The notes beneath the pieces were generated by a model. That model was not told the origin of the DNA and did not search any database. It saw only the letters and a program-made list of their open reading frames with translations. From Streptomyces aculeolatus (GTDB lineage Bacteria > Actinomycetota > Actinomycetes > Streptomycetales > Streptomycetaceae), in NCBI RefSeq assembly GCF_020400605.1, contig NZ_JAINRD010000029.1:40912-104911 (forward strand): 64,000 nt of DNA, given 5' to 3'. How positions within the stretch are numbered: the stretch's first letter is position 1; every line of letters begins with the position of its first letter. This document shows, one piece after another, positions 31,319 through 39,180 of the stretch. The position numbers and the translations under genes were made by a program.

Positions 31319-32512
31319 TCACAGCAGCGACGTCAGCCGCTCCGCCAGCAGGTCCCAGCGCCACCGCTCCGCCACCCACGCGCGGCCCCGCGCCCCCATC
31401 CGCGCGCGCAGCTCCGCGTCGCCCAGCAGCGTCACGATGTGCTCCGCCGCCTGCCCCGCCTGCCGCTCGGCGCCGCCGCGCACCACCCACCCGGTCTCGC
31501 CGTCGAGCACCGCGTCCGGGGCCCCGCCGGAGTCGCCCGCGACCACCGGCAGGCCGGTCGCCGACGCCTCCAGGTAGACGATGCCCAGCCCTTCCACGTC
31601 GAGCCCGCCGCGCCGCGTGCGGCACGGCATGGCGAACACGTCGCCCGCACCGAAGTGCGCGGGCAGCTCCTCCCACGGCACCGCGCCCGTGAAGTGCACC
31701 GAGCCCGCGACGCCCGTGGCCGCCGCCAGCTTCTCCAGGTCCCCGCGGTACGGGCCGCCGCCGACGACGAGCAGCGCCGTGTCCGGCTCCGCCGTGAGGA
31801 TCCGGGGCATCGCGCGGATCAGGGTGTCCTGGCCCTTGCGCGGCACGAGCCGGGAGACGCAGACGACGACCGGCCGGTCCGCGAGCCCGAGGCGGGCGCG
31901 TACCGCGGCGCCGCCCGAGTCCGGGTGGAACGCCGTCTCGTCGACGCCCGGCGGCACCTGCACCATGCGCGCGGCGGCCTCGGCGCCGATCGCGCGGGCG
32001 ATCCGGACGCGGGTGTACTCGCCGAGGTACGTGAGGGTGTCCGCCGACTCGCCGATACGCCGCAGCAGTTGCCGGGCCGCGGGCAGCTGCGCCCAGGCCG
32101 CCTCGTGGCCGTGCGTGGTGGCGACGATCCGCTCGGCGCCGGCGCGGCGCAGCGCGGGCGCCATCAGCCCCAGCGGCGCGGCGGCGCCGAACCACACCGC
32201 CCCGCACCCGTGCGCGCGCAGCAGCCCGGCCGCGCGGCGGGTGACGCGCGGGGTGGGCAGCAGCATCGTGGCGCGGTCGCGGACCACCTCGTAGGGCTGG
32301 CGGGCGTCGAAGTCCCGGGTGGCGGCGCGGCCTTCGGCGTCGCGCTTCCAGGTGGAGGCGTAGACGACGACCTGCTCCGGGTCCAGCCGCAGGCACATGC
32401 TGTGCAGGAAGTTCTGGATGCCGCCGGGGCGGGGCGGGAAGTCGTTGGTGACGACGAGGGTCTTGTGCGGCGGCTTGTGGGTCGTCGGCCGGGGAGTCGG
32501 TGCCTTGTCCAT
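31319..32512 (-). CDS. pimB: GT4 glycosyltransferase, PimB'-like mannosyltransferase
   Basis: The 397-aa GT-B enzyme has LVVTNDFPPRPGGIQNFLHS at the N-terminus, the typical PimB' donor/acceptor loop; QVPPGVDETAFHP and VVCVSRLVPRKGQDTLIRA at the domain junction; and EGLGIVYLEASATGLPVVA with the Glu that binds the nucleotide sugar. In mycobacteria and corynebacteria PimB' adds the second mannose to phosphatidylinositol mannoside. The ATG at 32512 was chosen over a longer in-frame start. It diverges from a GT87 mannosyltransferase gene, supporting a role in mannolipid synthesis; the acceptor is inferred. Confidence 0.88.
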   Translation of the reverse strand: MDKAPTPRPTTHKPPHKTLVVTNDFPPRPGGIQNFLHSMCLRLDPEQVVVYASTWKRDAEGRAATRDFDARQPYEVVRDRATMLLPTPRVTRRAAGLLRAHGCGAVWFGAAAPLGLMAPALRRAGAERIVATTHGHEAAWAQLPAARQLLRRIGESADTLTYLGEYTRVRIARAIGAEAAARMVQVPPGVDETAFHPDSGGAAVRARLGLADRPVVVCVSRLVPRKGQDTLIRAMPRILTAEPDTALLVVGGGPYRGDLEKLAAATGVAGSVHFTGAVPWEELPAHFGAGDVFAMPCRTRRGGLDVEGLGIVYLEASATGLPVVAGDSGGAPDAVLDGETGWVVRGGAERQAGQAAEHIVTLLGDAELRARMGARGRAWVAERWRWDLLAERLTSLL

Positions 32513-32625
32513 CGGGGCCGACAGTACCGGGGCCGGCCGGCTCCGGGTGCCTGCGGCCGGGCGGAGCCGTGTCGTAGTGTCGTCGGACGCACGGGTCCGA
32601 CGCATACGGGGGCGGAGGTCGAGCC

Positions 32626-33894
32626 ATGGCACGGGTCGCGGCGCCGGTGGCGGCGTGGGCGCTGACCCGCGCGGGCCTGCTGCTGCTCGTGCTCCAGGTG
32701 GTCACGCTGCCAGGACCGGACGTCACCAGCGACGTCGAGGTGATCTACCGCGGCTGGTACGAGGTGCTGCGCGGCGGCACGTTCCCCGTCGACGACGTGA
32801 GCTGGCAGTACCCGCCGGGCGCGGCGCTGCCGGTGCTCTCCCCCGGGCTGCTGCCGTTCCTCGGCTACGCGCACGCCTTCTTCGCACTGGCCTGCGCGGC
32901 GGACGCGGTGGTGCTGGCGCTGCTGCTGCGGGCCGGCGGCGGCGCCGGGCGGTCGCGGGCGGGGGCGTGGTTCTGGGTGGCGGGCGTGCCGCTGCTGGGG
33001 CCGACCGCGTACGCGCGGTACGACGTGATGGTCACCGCCGTCGCCGTCGCGGCGCTGCTGGCCGCGGTCCGGCGGCCGGCGGTGGCGGGGGCGCTGGCGG
33101 GGTTCGGCGCGATGCTGAAGGTGTGGCCGGTGCTGCTGCTGCTCGGCGCCGCGCGCGGGCGGGCCACGCGGCTGTCGTGGGGCGCCGCGGCGGGCACGGC
33201 CGCGGGGATGGCGCTGCTGGCGGCCGTCGCGCTGCCGGGGGCGTTCGACTTCGTCACCGCGCAGCGCGACCGCGGTACGGAGGTGGAGTCGCTGGGCGCG
33301 CTGGTCTTCCACGTCGCCCGGCACCACGGCTGGGACGGCACCGTGGAACTGCACTACGGCTCGATGGAGTTCCTCGGGCCCGGCGTCGGCCTGGTCAGCG
33401 ATCTGGCGCTGGGGCTCTCGGCGCTGGCGATGGGGTGGCTGGTGCTGTGGCGGCTGCGGGCGCGGGAGTTCACGGCGACGACGGGGTGCGAGGCGGCGTT
33501 CGCGGGGACGCTGCTGTTCACCACGACGAGCCGGGTGATCAGCCCGCAGTACCTGATCTGGCTGGTCGGCCTGGCCGCCGTGTGCCTGACGCTGCGGGCG
33601 GCGCGGATGGCGCTGCCCGCGGGGCTGGTGCTGGTGGCGACCGGGGTGACGCTGGCCGAGTTCCCGGTGTGGTTCGGGGAGGTCGTGGGGAGCACCGGGT
33701 CCGGCGTGGCGCTGCTGGCGCTGCGCAACGGGCTGCTGGTCGCGGCGACGGTGGTGGCGTGCCGGCGGTTGTGGCGCTCGACGGTGACGGCGCCGGGCCG
33801 CGCCGGGGACGTGGACGGCGGCTCGGGGATGCCGCGGCAGCGGGGTCGTGGCCCGCGTACCGCACCGGCGGACAGCGACATGCTGACCTGGTGA
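32626..33894 (+). CDS. GT87 polyprenyl-phosphate-mannose mannosyltransferase
   Basis: The 422-aa integral membrane protein has about ten hydrophobic segments. An extracytoplasmic Asp-Val pair in GPDVTSDVEVIYRGWYEVL, YPPGAA and LGPTAYARYDVMVT are typical of GT-C enzymes of the GT87/DUF2029 family, which use polyprenyl-phosphate-mannose outside the membrane. GAMLKVWPVLLL and RVISPQYLIWL are further family blocks. The Mtb counterpart in this neighbourhood, Rv2181, adds alpha-1,2-mannose to lipomannan. GGAGG precedes the ATG at 32626. The last 45 residues are polar and dispensable-looking. Confidence 0.87.
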   Translation: MARVAAPVAAWALTRAGLLLLVLQVVTLPGPDVTSDVEVIYRGWYEVLRGGTFPVDDVSWQYPPGAALPVLSPGLLPFLGYAHAFFALACAADAVVLALLLRAGGGAGRSRAGAWFWVAGVPLLGPTAYARYDVMVTAVAVAALLAAVRRPAVAGALAGFGAMLKVWPVLLLLGAARGRATRLSWGAAAGTAAGMALLAAVALPGAFDFVTAQRDRGTEVESLGALVFHVARHHGWDGTVELHYGSMEFLGPGVGLVSDLALGLSALAMGWLVLWRLRAREFTATTGCEAAFAGTLLFTTTSRVISPQYLIWLVGLAAVCLTLRAARMALPAGLVLVATGVTLAEFPVWFGEVVGSTGSGVALLALRNGLLVAATVVACRRLWRSTVTAPGRAGDVDGGSGMPRQRGRGPRTAPADSDMLTW

Positions 33895-33941
33895 CGTGGT
33901 GGCGCGGTGACCCGGTGGCGCGGTGAGCTGACGGCGTGCGG

Positions 33942-34067
33942 CTACGCGCCGCCGCCCGCCTTGAAGAGGAGCAGCAGGAACGCGGCGAAGAGGTGGCCGA
34001 CGAAGATGTAGACGAGGAGGCGGATCACCAGGCCGCGGGGGAACCTCTCCTCTGTCCGCTTGGACAC
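33942..34067 (-). CDS. DUF6126-type small membrane protein (41 aa)
   Basis: A 41-aa product starts at a GTG at 34067 with AAGGAG six bases upstream. After a charged SKRTEERFPRG segment, one membrane helix runs through LVIRLLVYIFVGHLFAAFLL and ends with a short Lys-Ala-Gly tail. This fits the DUF6126 family of small actinobacterial membrane proteins. Its start lies 16 bp after the stop of the XRE-cupin regulator on the same strand, so they are likely one transcript. Function unknown; a membrane effector or modulator controlled by the regulator is possible. Confidence 0.8.
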   Translation of the reverse strand: MSKRTEERFPRGLVIRLLVYIFVGHLFAAFLLLLFKAGGGA

Positions 34068-34083
34068 GGTGGTCTCCTTGGGG

Positions 34084-34677
34084 TCAGTGCCGGGTGCCGT
34101 CGCCGAGGCACAGCCCGGCGACGGCGCTCTGCAGCAGCGTGTGGACGAAGAGCAGCACGAGCCCGCCGGGGTCGGCGGCGGCGATGCGGTGCGGGGTGAG
34201 GGAGTCGAACTGGGCGCTGTCGCCCGGGTCGAGCAGGTGCTCGCGGTCGCCGAGCGCGAGCCGCATCCGGCCGTCGAGCACGTACAGCCACTCCTCGCCG
34301 GGGTGGACCCGGACGAGATCGCGGTGGGCGGCGTCGTACGGCACCTGTACCCGCAGCGCCTGCATCCCCCGGTCCGTGCCGCCGGCCTGCCGGTACGACC
34401 AGCCGCCGGCCTCGCGTACGGGGGCGTCGGCACCCCGGACGACCGACGTCTGCGCCGAGGGGGCCTCGCCGAGCAGCTCGGACACCGTCGTACCGTAGAT
34501 ACGGGCCAGCTTCAGCAGCACCGGCAGCGAGGGCTGGCGCTGTCCGGTCTCCAGCCTGGAGAGGTGGGCCGGCGACAGCTCCGCCCTGCCGGCGGCGGCC
34601 TCCAGCGTCAGGCCGGCGCGGCGGCGCAGCTCGCGCAGGTGGGGTGCCTGGGGGTGGTCGGAGGTCATGACGGTCAT
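34084..34677 (-). CDS. XRE-family regulator with cupin sensor domain
   Basis: The 197-aa protein has an N-terminal helix-turn-helix (residues 12-70: LRELRRRAGLTLEAAAGRAE, SPAHLSRLETGQRQPSLPVL) and a C-terminal cupin (about 95-190: RVHPGEEWLYVLDGRMRLAL, LDPGDSAQFDS, HRI). Such proteins sense a small molecule in the cupin. The ATG at 34677 is used; ATG 34668 is an alternative and neither has a strong ribosome site. A 6-bp-arm palindrome 34 bp upstream is a likely autoregulatory operator. The downstream partner is the 41-aa membrane protein. Confidence 0.88.
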   Translation of the reverse strand: MTVMTSDHPQAPHLRELRRRAGLTLEAAAGRAELSPAHLSRLETGQRQPSLPVLLKLARIYGTTVSELLGEAPSAQTSVVRGADAPVREAGGWSYRQAGGTDRGMQALRVQVPYDAAHRDLVRVHPGEEWLYVLDGRMRLALGDREHLLDPGDSAQFDSLTPHRIAAADPGGLVLLFVHTLLQSAVAGLCLGDGTRH

Positions 34678-34710
34678 TGAGCCAGGGGCCGTACCCCAGA
34701 GTCAAATTCC

Positions 34711-34725
34711 TTGCCTCTCAGGCAA
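34711..34725 (-). promoter_or_regulatory. Palindrome TTGCCT-N3-AGGCAA, candidate operator of the XRE regulator
   Basis: Perfect 6-bp arms flank a 3-nt centre, 34 bp upstream of the regulator start and beside a possible -35 TTGACT (34700-34705, minus strand). Position and symmetry suit binding by an XRE dimer. Confidence 0.55.
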
Positions 34726-34730
34726 AAGCC

Positions 34731-36017
34731 CTAGCCGAGGTGCCGGCCCAGGTAGACCCGCCACCGCGCCGTGAACTCCCCGAGCCCCACGCCGAGTTCT
34801 GCCCGCAGTGCGTCCTCGGCCTGTGCGCGCGACGGGGCGGCGCCCACGGCGCGGTAGAGCGCGACGAGCCGGTCCGCGCCCCACTCGTCCGCGGCCATCC
34901 GGGCCGCGAGCCACGCGCCGCCGTACGCCTCGGCGACCCGGTCGCCGGCGTCGTCGGCCGTGGAGTCGGCGGGAGCGTCGGCCGTGGAGTCGGCGGGAGC
35001 GTCGGTCGTGGAGTCGCCCGTCGTGGAGTCGTCGGTCGCCGGGCGGCCGAAGTCGGCGTCGGCGGGCAGCTCCCGCGGCACCCTGCCGGCCGCCACGGCG
35101 CGGGCCAGCTCCGGCGCGCCCTGGCGCGGGCCGCGGGCCACGTCACGGAAGGCCACCCAGTCCGCGAAGCCCTCGGAGAGCCAGACCGGAGTGGCCGGGG
35201 AGGTGTCGGCGCGGGTGGCGACGTGGACGGTCTCGTGGGTGAGGACGATGCGCCGGCCGAGGCCGCCGAGGGTGTCGTACGCCTCCGGGTTGACCACGAC
35301 GCGGTCCGCGGGCGTGCGGTCCCGGTGCCGGCCGGTGGTGACGGCGGCGACGCCCGCGTAGTCCGTGGGCCCCGCACCGAGCAGCTCCCCCATCGCGGCC
35401 TGAGACGCGGGCACCAGCACCACGACGCGGCGCGCCCAGGCGCCGCCCCAGGCGGCGGAGACCTCGGGCACGGCGCGGTCGGCGACGGCGGCGATGTCGC
35501 GCAGGCCGGCCTCGGGGCGGCCGGTGCCGAGCACGAGGCTGCGCGTACCGCGGACGACGGTCATGGGGCCCTGGTCCCACGGCTGCGGCCGGCTGCCGGG
35601 CGCGGGGCCCGCGACGTACCAGCGGCTGTCGCGGCGTACGAACTCCAGCCCCTGGTCCGCGGTCGCGTCGCCGGTGTCGTAGCCGCGGAGGCGGTAGGTC
35701 AGGCGGACGCCGGCGACGGCGCGTTCCGCGGTGGCGGGCACGGTGCCGTCGAGGCGGAGGTTCCAGGCGGCGAGCGGGAGGGCGTCGAGGTTGCGGAAGG
35801 CGGTGCGTTGCTGCTGCCGGTACGGGCCAGCCTGGGGGTCGACGGTGCGCAGGTACGCGGCCTCGTCGCCGTCCCGGACGGCGGCGGAGCGCTGCCGGAG
35901 CAGGTCGGCGAGCTCGCGGGTGGCGTCGCGCTGCCCGCCGTCCGCGCCGCACCCGGCGAGCAGGGCGGCGGCCAGCCCGGTGCAGAGCACCAGCACCACG
36001 GTCCGCACGCCTGCCAC
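34731..36017 (-). CDS. Lipoprotein with gluzincin-like metallopeptidase motif
   Basis: The 428-aa product has a signal peptide and lipobox (LAAALLAGC, Cys near residue 23). Residues 25-150 form an NTF2-like region (RSAAVRDGDEAAYLRTVDP, RRDSRWYVAGPAP). The peptidase part contains ETVHVATR preceded by LTH, giving a His-Glu-x-x-His zinc motif near residue 265, with a downstream Glu in WLSEGFADWVA as third ligand. A low-complexity Asp/Ser/Thr/Ala linker (24-bp DNA repeat) separates it from a C-terminal helix bundle (AYGGAWLAARMAADEWGADR). It should work at the outer face of the membrane. Substrate unknown. Confidence 0.83.
   Translation of the reverse strand: MAGVRTVVLVLCTGLAAALLAGCGADGGQRDATRELADLLRQRSAAVRDGDEAAYLRTVDPQAGPYRQQQRTAFRNLDALPLAAWNLRLDGTVPATAERAVAGVRLTYRLRGYDTGDATADQGLEFVRRDSRWYVAGPAPGSRPQPWDQGPMTVVRGTRSLVLGTGRPEAGLRDIAAVADRAVPEVSAAWGGAWARRVVVLVPASQAAMGELLGAGPTDYAGVAAVTTGRHRDRTPADRVVVNPEAYDTLGGLGRRIVLTHETVHVATRADTSPATPVWLSEGFADWVAFRDVARGPRQGAPELARAVAAGRVPRELPADADFGRPATDDSTTGDSTTDAPADSTADAPADSTADDAGDRVAEAYGGAWLAARMAADEWGADRLVALYRAVGAAPSRAQAEDALRAELGVGLGEFTARWRVYLGRHLG
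34953..35040 (-). repeat. 24-bp tandem repeat in the metallopeptidase lipoprotein
   Basis: Two exact copies (34953-34976, 34977-35000) and degenerate copies follow. They encode an Ala/Pro/Asp/Ser/Thr linker. The period preserves the frame. Confidence 0.85.
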
Positions 36018-36155
36018 GCCCCGAGCGTACGTCGCCCCGGCCCCCGCGGTGCGGTGCGGGGACCGGGGCGCTGCTGTCAGAGGGGCGGCCTACCCTTGGG
36101 CGGGAGTGCGGGTGAGATGGGGCGGGAGTCCCGGGTTCGGTGCCCCGCCTGCCCT

Positions 36156-37196
36156 CTACGGCCGGGTGACCGACGCGACCGGCATCATCCCCACCGGGTC
36201 GTACCGCACCGACGCGCCCGGGTACGGCGCGTGGACGACCTGGCCGCCGCCCACGTACATCGCGACGTGGCTCGCGTCCGCCCGGTACGTCACCAGGTCC
36301 CCCGGCTGCGCCGCGCCCAGCGGCACCTGGCGGCCCGCGTAGCGCTGCGCCTGCGACGTGCGCGGGATCGCCACCCCGGCCCGGGCGTAGGCCCACTGCG
36401 TCAGCCCCGAGCAGTCGAACCCGCCCGGCGCCGCGCCGCCCCACACGTACGGCGTGCCGACCGCCCCGCGTGCCGCGGCCACCGCGAGCGCGCCGCGGCC
36501 GGACGCGGGCGCCGAGCCGAAGTCGGGCGTCGGCGCGGAGCGGGAGGCGCGGCTGCTGCGGGTGTCGGGGCGCTCCTCCTTCGGCAGCGAGTTGAGGAGT
36601 TCCCGCGCCTTCGCGAGCCGGTCGGTGACCTCCCGCTTGTGCCCGGCCAGCGCGTCGCGCTCGCCCTCCAGTTCGGCGAGGGTGTCGCGGGCCCGGACGC
36701 GCTGCTGCTCCAGCCGGCGCTGCAGGCCGACGAGTTGGCGCAGCCGGCCGCTCTGCAGGCTGCCGATGCGCTCCAGGGTGGCGGCCTTCTCCAGATAGCC
36801 CTCCGGGCTTTCGGAGAGGATCAGGGTCATTTTCGGGTCGATGCCGCCGGAACGGTACTGCGCACCGGCGAGCGAGCCGAGTTCGGTGCGCATGCGGTTG
36901 ATCCGGGCGAGGTCGCGGGCGGCGCGGTCCTGCATGCGCTCCGCCTTGCGGCGCAGCTCCTCGGTGCGCTCCCTGGCCGCGTTGAACTTCTCGGTGGCCC
37001 GCTCGGCCTGGGTGTAGAGGTCCTGTACGCGCTCCCTGGCCTCGGCGTGGTCGTCGGGGGCGGCGAGAGCCGCGTCGGAGAGGCCGGAGAAGACGGCGGG
37101 CGAGCCGGACAGCGCCGCCGCCGCGGCGGCGGTGAGGACGCCGGTACGCAGGCGGCCGGCACCGCCGGGCCGGGTGGATCGTCGATGTGCTGACAC
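36156..37196 (-). CDS. NlpC/P60 cell-wall hydrolase with coiled coil (first paralogue)
   Basis: The 346-aa protein has a signal peptide (residues 1-45), a coiled-coil stalk (about 50-215; ARERVQDLYTQAERATEKFN, GSLAGAQYRSGGIDP) and an NlpC/P60 peptidase domain (about 240-346). Catalytic Cys is in GGFDCSGLTQWAYA, His in ASHVAMYVG, and the third polar residue is His in QVVHAPYPG. It should cleave peptide stems of peptidoglycan. The GTG at 37196 is favoured by a promoter whose -10 ends 7 nt upstream and by alignment with the second paralogue. It is related to mycobacterial Rip proteins (Rv2190c lies in the same neighbourhood). Confidence 0.92.
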   Translation of the reverse strand: MSAHRRSTRPGGAGRLRTGVLTAAAAAALSGSPAVFSGLSDAALAAPDDHAEARERVQDLYTQAERATEKFNAARERTEELRRKAERMQDRAARDLARINRMRTELGSLAGAQYRSGGIDPKMTLILSESPEGYLEKAATLERIGSLQSGRLRQLVGLQRRLEQQRVRARDTLAELEGERDALAGHKREVTDRLAKARELLNSLPKEERPDTRSSRASRSAPTPDFGSAPASGRGALAVAAARGAVGTPYVWGGAAPGGFDCSGLTQWAYARAGVAIPRTSQAQRYAGRQVPLGAAQPGDLVTYRADASHVAMYVGGGQVVHAPYPGASVRYDPVGMMPVASVTRP

Positions 37197-37203
37197 GCGG
37201 CAG

Positions 37204-37233
37204 ACAGTAACCACGCGACTACGCAACGGCCAA
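37204..37233 (-). promoter_or_regulatory. Promoter giving a leaderless NlpC/P60 mRNA
   Basis: On the minus strand TTGGCC (37228-37233) and TACTGT (37204-37209) are separated by 18 bp; 7 nt then lead to the GTG at 37196. No ribosome site intervenes. Confidence 0.6.
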
Positions 37234-37394
37234 GAACCGCCTTTCTGCGCGATGTCGGCGCCGCGGTGCCGACGCAGGTCACCCGCGGGGCGTTCGAAAC
37301 GCGCGGTGTCGGCAATTCGCCCGAACGGGCGGCACGATGGCCGCGCCGGCGGCCGCGGGCACCGTGGCCGGCGGCGGCCCGCCGCAGGGGGCGG

Positions 37395-37706
37395 CTACTC
37401 GGCGCCGGTGGCGGCGCAGGCGAGGGCGACTTCGGCCCACGTCCAGGCCTGGTCCTGCAGATCCGCGACGGACGAGGCCCGTTCCTGCCGCCGGGCCGCG
37501 TCGAGCGCCCGGCCCGCCGCAGAGACGGCAAGGGGGGACGGCGACGGGGCCGCGGCAACTGCCGCGCACGCCTGCGCCACCAGTGCCCACAGGCGCGCCC
37601 GCGCCCGGGCCACATCGCGGCCCGTGCCCGTCGTCTGCCCGTCCACGTACACCGCCCACCCGTGGGCGCGGCGTGCTGCCTCCGCCGCTTCCGAGGAGAA
37701 GTCCAT
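37395..37706 (-). CDS. Small hypothetical protein between NlpC/P60 genes (103 aa)
   Basis: The ATG at 37706 has GAAAGG six bases upstream. The 103-aa product is Ala/Arg-rich, soluble and helical: MDFSSEAAEAARRAHGWAVY, VDGQTTGTGRDVARARARLW, ending WTWAEVALACAATGAE. It has no signal peptide or known motif. It fills most of the otherwise empty 655 bp between two paralogous hydrolase genes. G/C use at third positions is consistent with coding. I do not recognise it; it could be a false call. Confidence 0.6.
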   Translation of the reverse strand: MDFSSEAAEAARRAHGWAVYVDGQTTGTGRDVARARARLWALVAQACAAVAAAPSPSPLAVSAAGRALDAARRQERASSVADLQDQAWTWAEVALACAATGAE

Positions 37707-37851
37707 GCCGGCCTTTCTGGCGTCGGGCACGGCAGAGGGCTGCCCGGACCCGCGGCGAACGGCCACGGGCCGGGGCGTCGGCGGCCCGCGTTCGGCCCTG
37801 GGGAATCGAGGCGATCCGACCGGCGGGAGACCTACCGGCCGGGGGACGTTC

Positions 37852-38874
37852 TCAGACCCGCGCGCCCCACATGAACGGCATGTTGCCGACGGCCTCGTAC
37901 CGCACCACGGCGCCCGGCTTCGGGGCGTGGATGATCTGGCCGTTGCCCGCGTAGATGCCGACGTGGTGCAGGTCGCTGTAGAAGAACACGAGGTCACCGG
38001 GCTGCAGGGCACTGACGGAGGATATCCGGGTGCCGACGTTGGCCTGGTCCTGCGAGATGCGCGGCAGCGAGACGCCGGCCTGCGAGAAGGCCCAGCCGGT
38101 GAGGCCGGAGCAGTCGAAGGAGCTGGGTCCGGTGGCACCGTAGACGTACGGGGCGCCCAACTTGCTCTGCGCCGCGGACAGTGCGGCGGCGCCGTGGGAC
38201 GAGCCCGGGGCGACGTCGCCGAGGTCGACGCGGTCCTCCGCCTCGCGGCTGGCGCGCTGCTCCTCCTCGGCGAGCTGGGCCTGCTCCTCCGCAGTCAGCT
38301 CGTTGAGCAGGGCGCGGGCCTCGCCCAGCTTGTCCTGGACCTTCTTCTTCTGGGAGCCCAGTTCCTTGCGGGTCTCCTCCAGGTCCTTGAGCTTCTCGCC
38401 CGCCTCCTGGCGCTGCTGCGCGAGGCTGCGCTGCTTGTCGGCGATGCGCTCCAGCGACTCGGCCTGCTTGCCGCTGACCCGGTCCATCGTGGACGCCTTG
38501 TCCAGGTAGGTGTCCGGGTCGGAGGAGAGGAAGAGCTGCACGGAGGGGTCGATGCTGCCGCTGCGGTACTGGGCGGTGGCCAGCGAACCGAGGCCGTCGC
38601 GGAGGTCGTTGAGCTCCTGCTGGCCGCGGGCGGCCTTGTCCTGCAGCTCCTTGACGTCCTCTTCGAGCTTGTCCTGCCGCTCCTTGGCGCCGTTGTACTT
38701 CTCCGTGGCGCGCTCGGCGTCCTCGTACAGGTTGTCGACCTGCCGCTTGACGTCGTCCTTGTCGGGGGCGGCCTGCGCGCTCTGCGTGGAGAGGGCGACG
38801 GCCGCAGCGGCGGTCGCGGTGAAGACGGTGACCCTGGCCCGGTTCGGCTGCTTCGGTCGACGGTGGGACGCCAC
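37852..38874 (-). CDS. NlpC/P60 cell-wall hydrolase with coiled coil (second paralogue)
   Basis: The 340-aa secreted hydrolase begins MASHRRPKQPNRARVTVF with a signal peptide ending near SAQAAP (about residue 35). A long Glu/Lys/Gln-rich coiled coil spans about 40-215. The peptidase domain has Cys in SSFDCSGLTGWAFS, His in LHHVGIYAG and His in QIIHAPKPG. GAGGAG lies nine bases before the GTG at 38874. It shares layout with the paralogue 655 bp downstream, so the pair arose by duplication. It should split peptidoglycan cross-peptides during growth or septation. Confidence 0.94.
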   Translation of the reverse strand: MASHRRPKQPNRARVTVFTATAAAAVALSTQSAQAAPDKDDVKRQVDNLYEDAERATEKYNGAKERQDKLEEDVKELQDKAARGQQELNDLRDGLGSLATAQYRSGSIDPSVQLFLSSDPDTYLDKASTMDRVSGKQAESLERIADKQRSLAQQRQEAGEKLKDLEETRKELGSQKKKVQDKLGEARALLNELTAEEQAQLAEEEQRASREAEDRVDLGDVAPGSSHGAAALSAAQSKLGAPYVYGATGPSSFDCSGLTGWAFSQAGVSLPRISQDQANVGTRISSVSALQPGDLVFFYSDLHHVGIYAGNGQIIHAPKPGAVVRYEAVGNMPFMWGARV

Positions 38875-38991
38875 GAAGGCGAGCTCCTCTTCCTCCAGCC
38901 GCCCGACCGTGGCTTTGGGGACGCCCCGGTACCGGCGGGACCTTCGCCATCGCCCCGGATGAGCGATCGACAGCACGAAGGTTCGGGCCAG

Positions 38992-39021
38992 ACACTAACG
39001 ATGCTCAGGTGATCCGTTCAA
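38992..39021 (-). promoter_or_regulatory. Promoter of the second NlpC/P60 gene
   Basis: On the minus strand -35 TTGAAC (39016-39021) and -10 TAGTGT (38992-38997) are 18 bp apart, close to the vegetative consensus. This predicts a 5' leader of about 110 nt. I looked for, and did not find, a c-di-AMP riboswitch in that leader. Confidence 0.6.
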
Positions 39022-39180
39022 ATCCCTCAGGCAAAAAAGTCCCCCCGGAGCGCGTTTCTTTACTCACATCACACGGCCAGTAGTCACTGTTCGACAACGA
39101 GTTGGACTCGGAGCGGCGAACTGTCCACACCCGGGAGAGACGGCCGTGTTGTCCGAACTCGCCCGCGTTTCCCCGGGTTG

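Noticed and set aside
38875..38990. Possible c-di-AMP (ydaO) riboswitch in the leader of the second NlpC/P60 gene
   Set aside because: Such switches precede some cell-wall hydrolase genes in Streptomyces, but the conserved aptamer blocks are not visible here.
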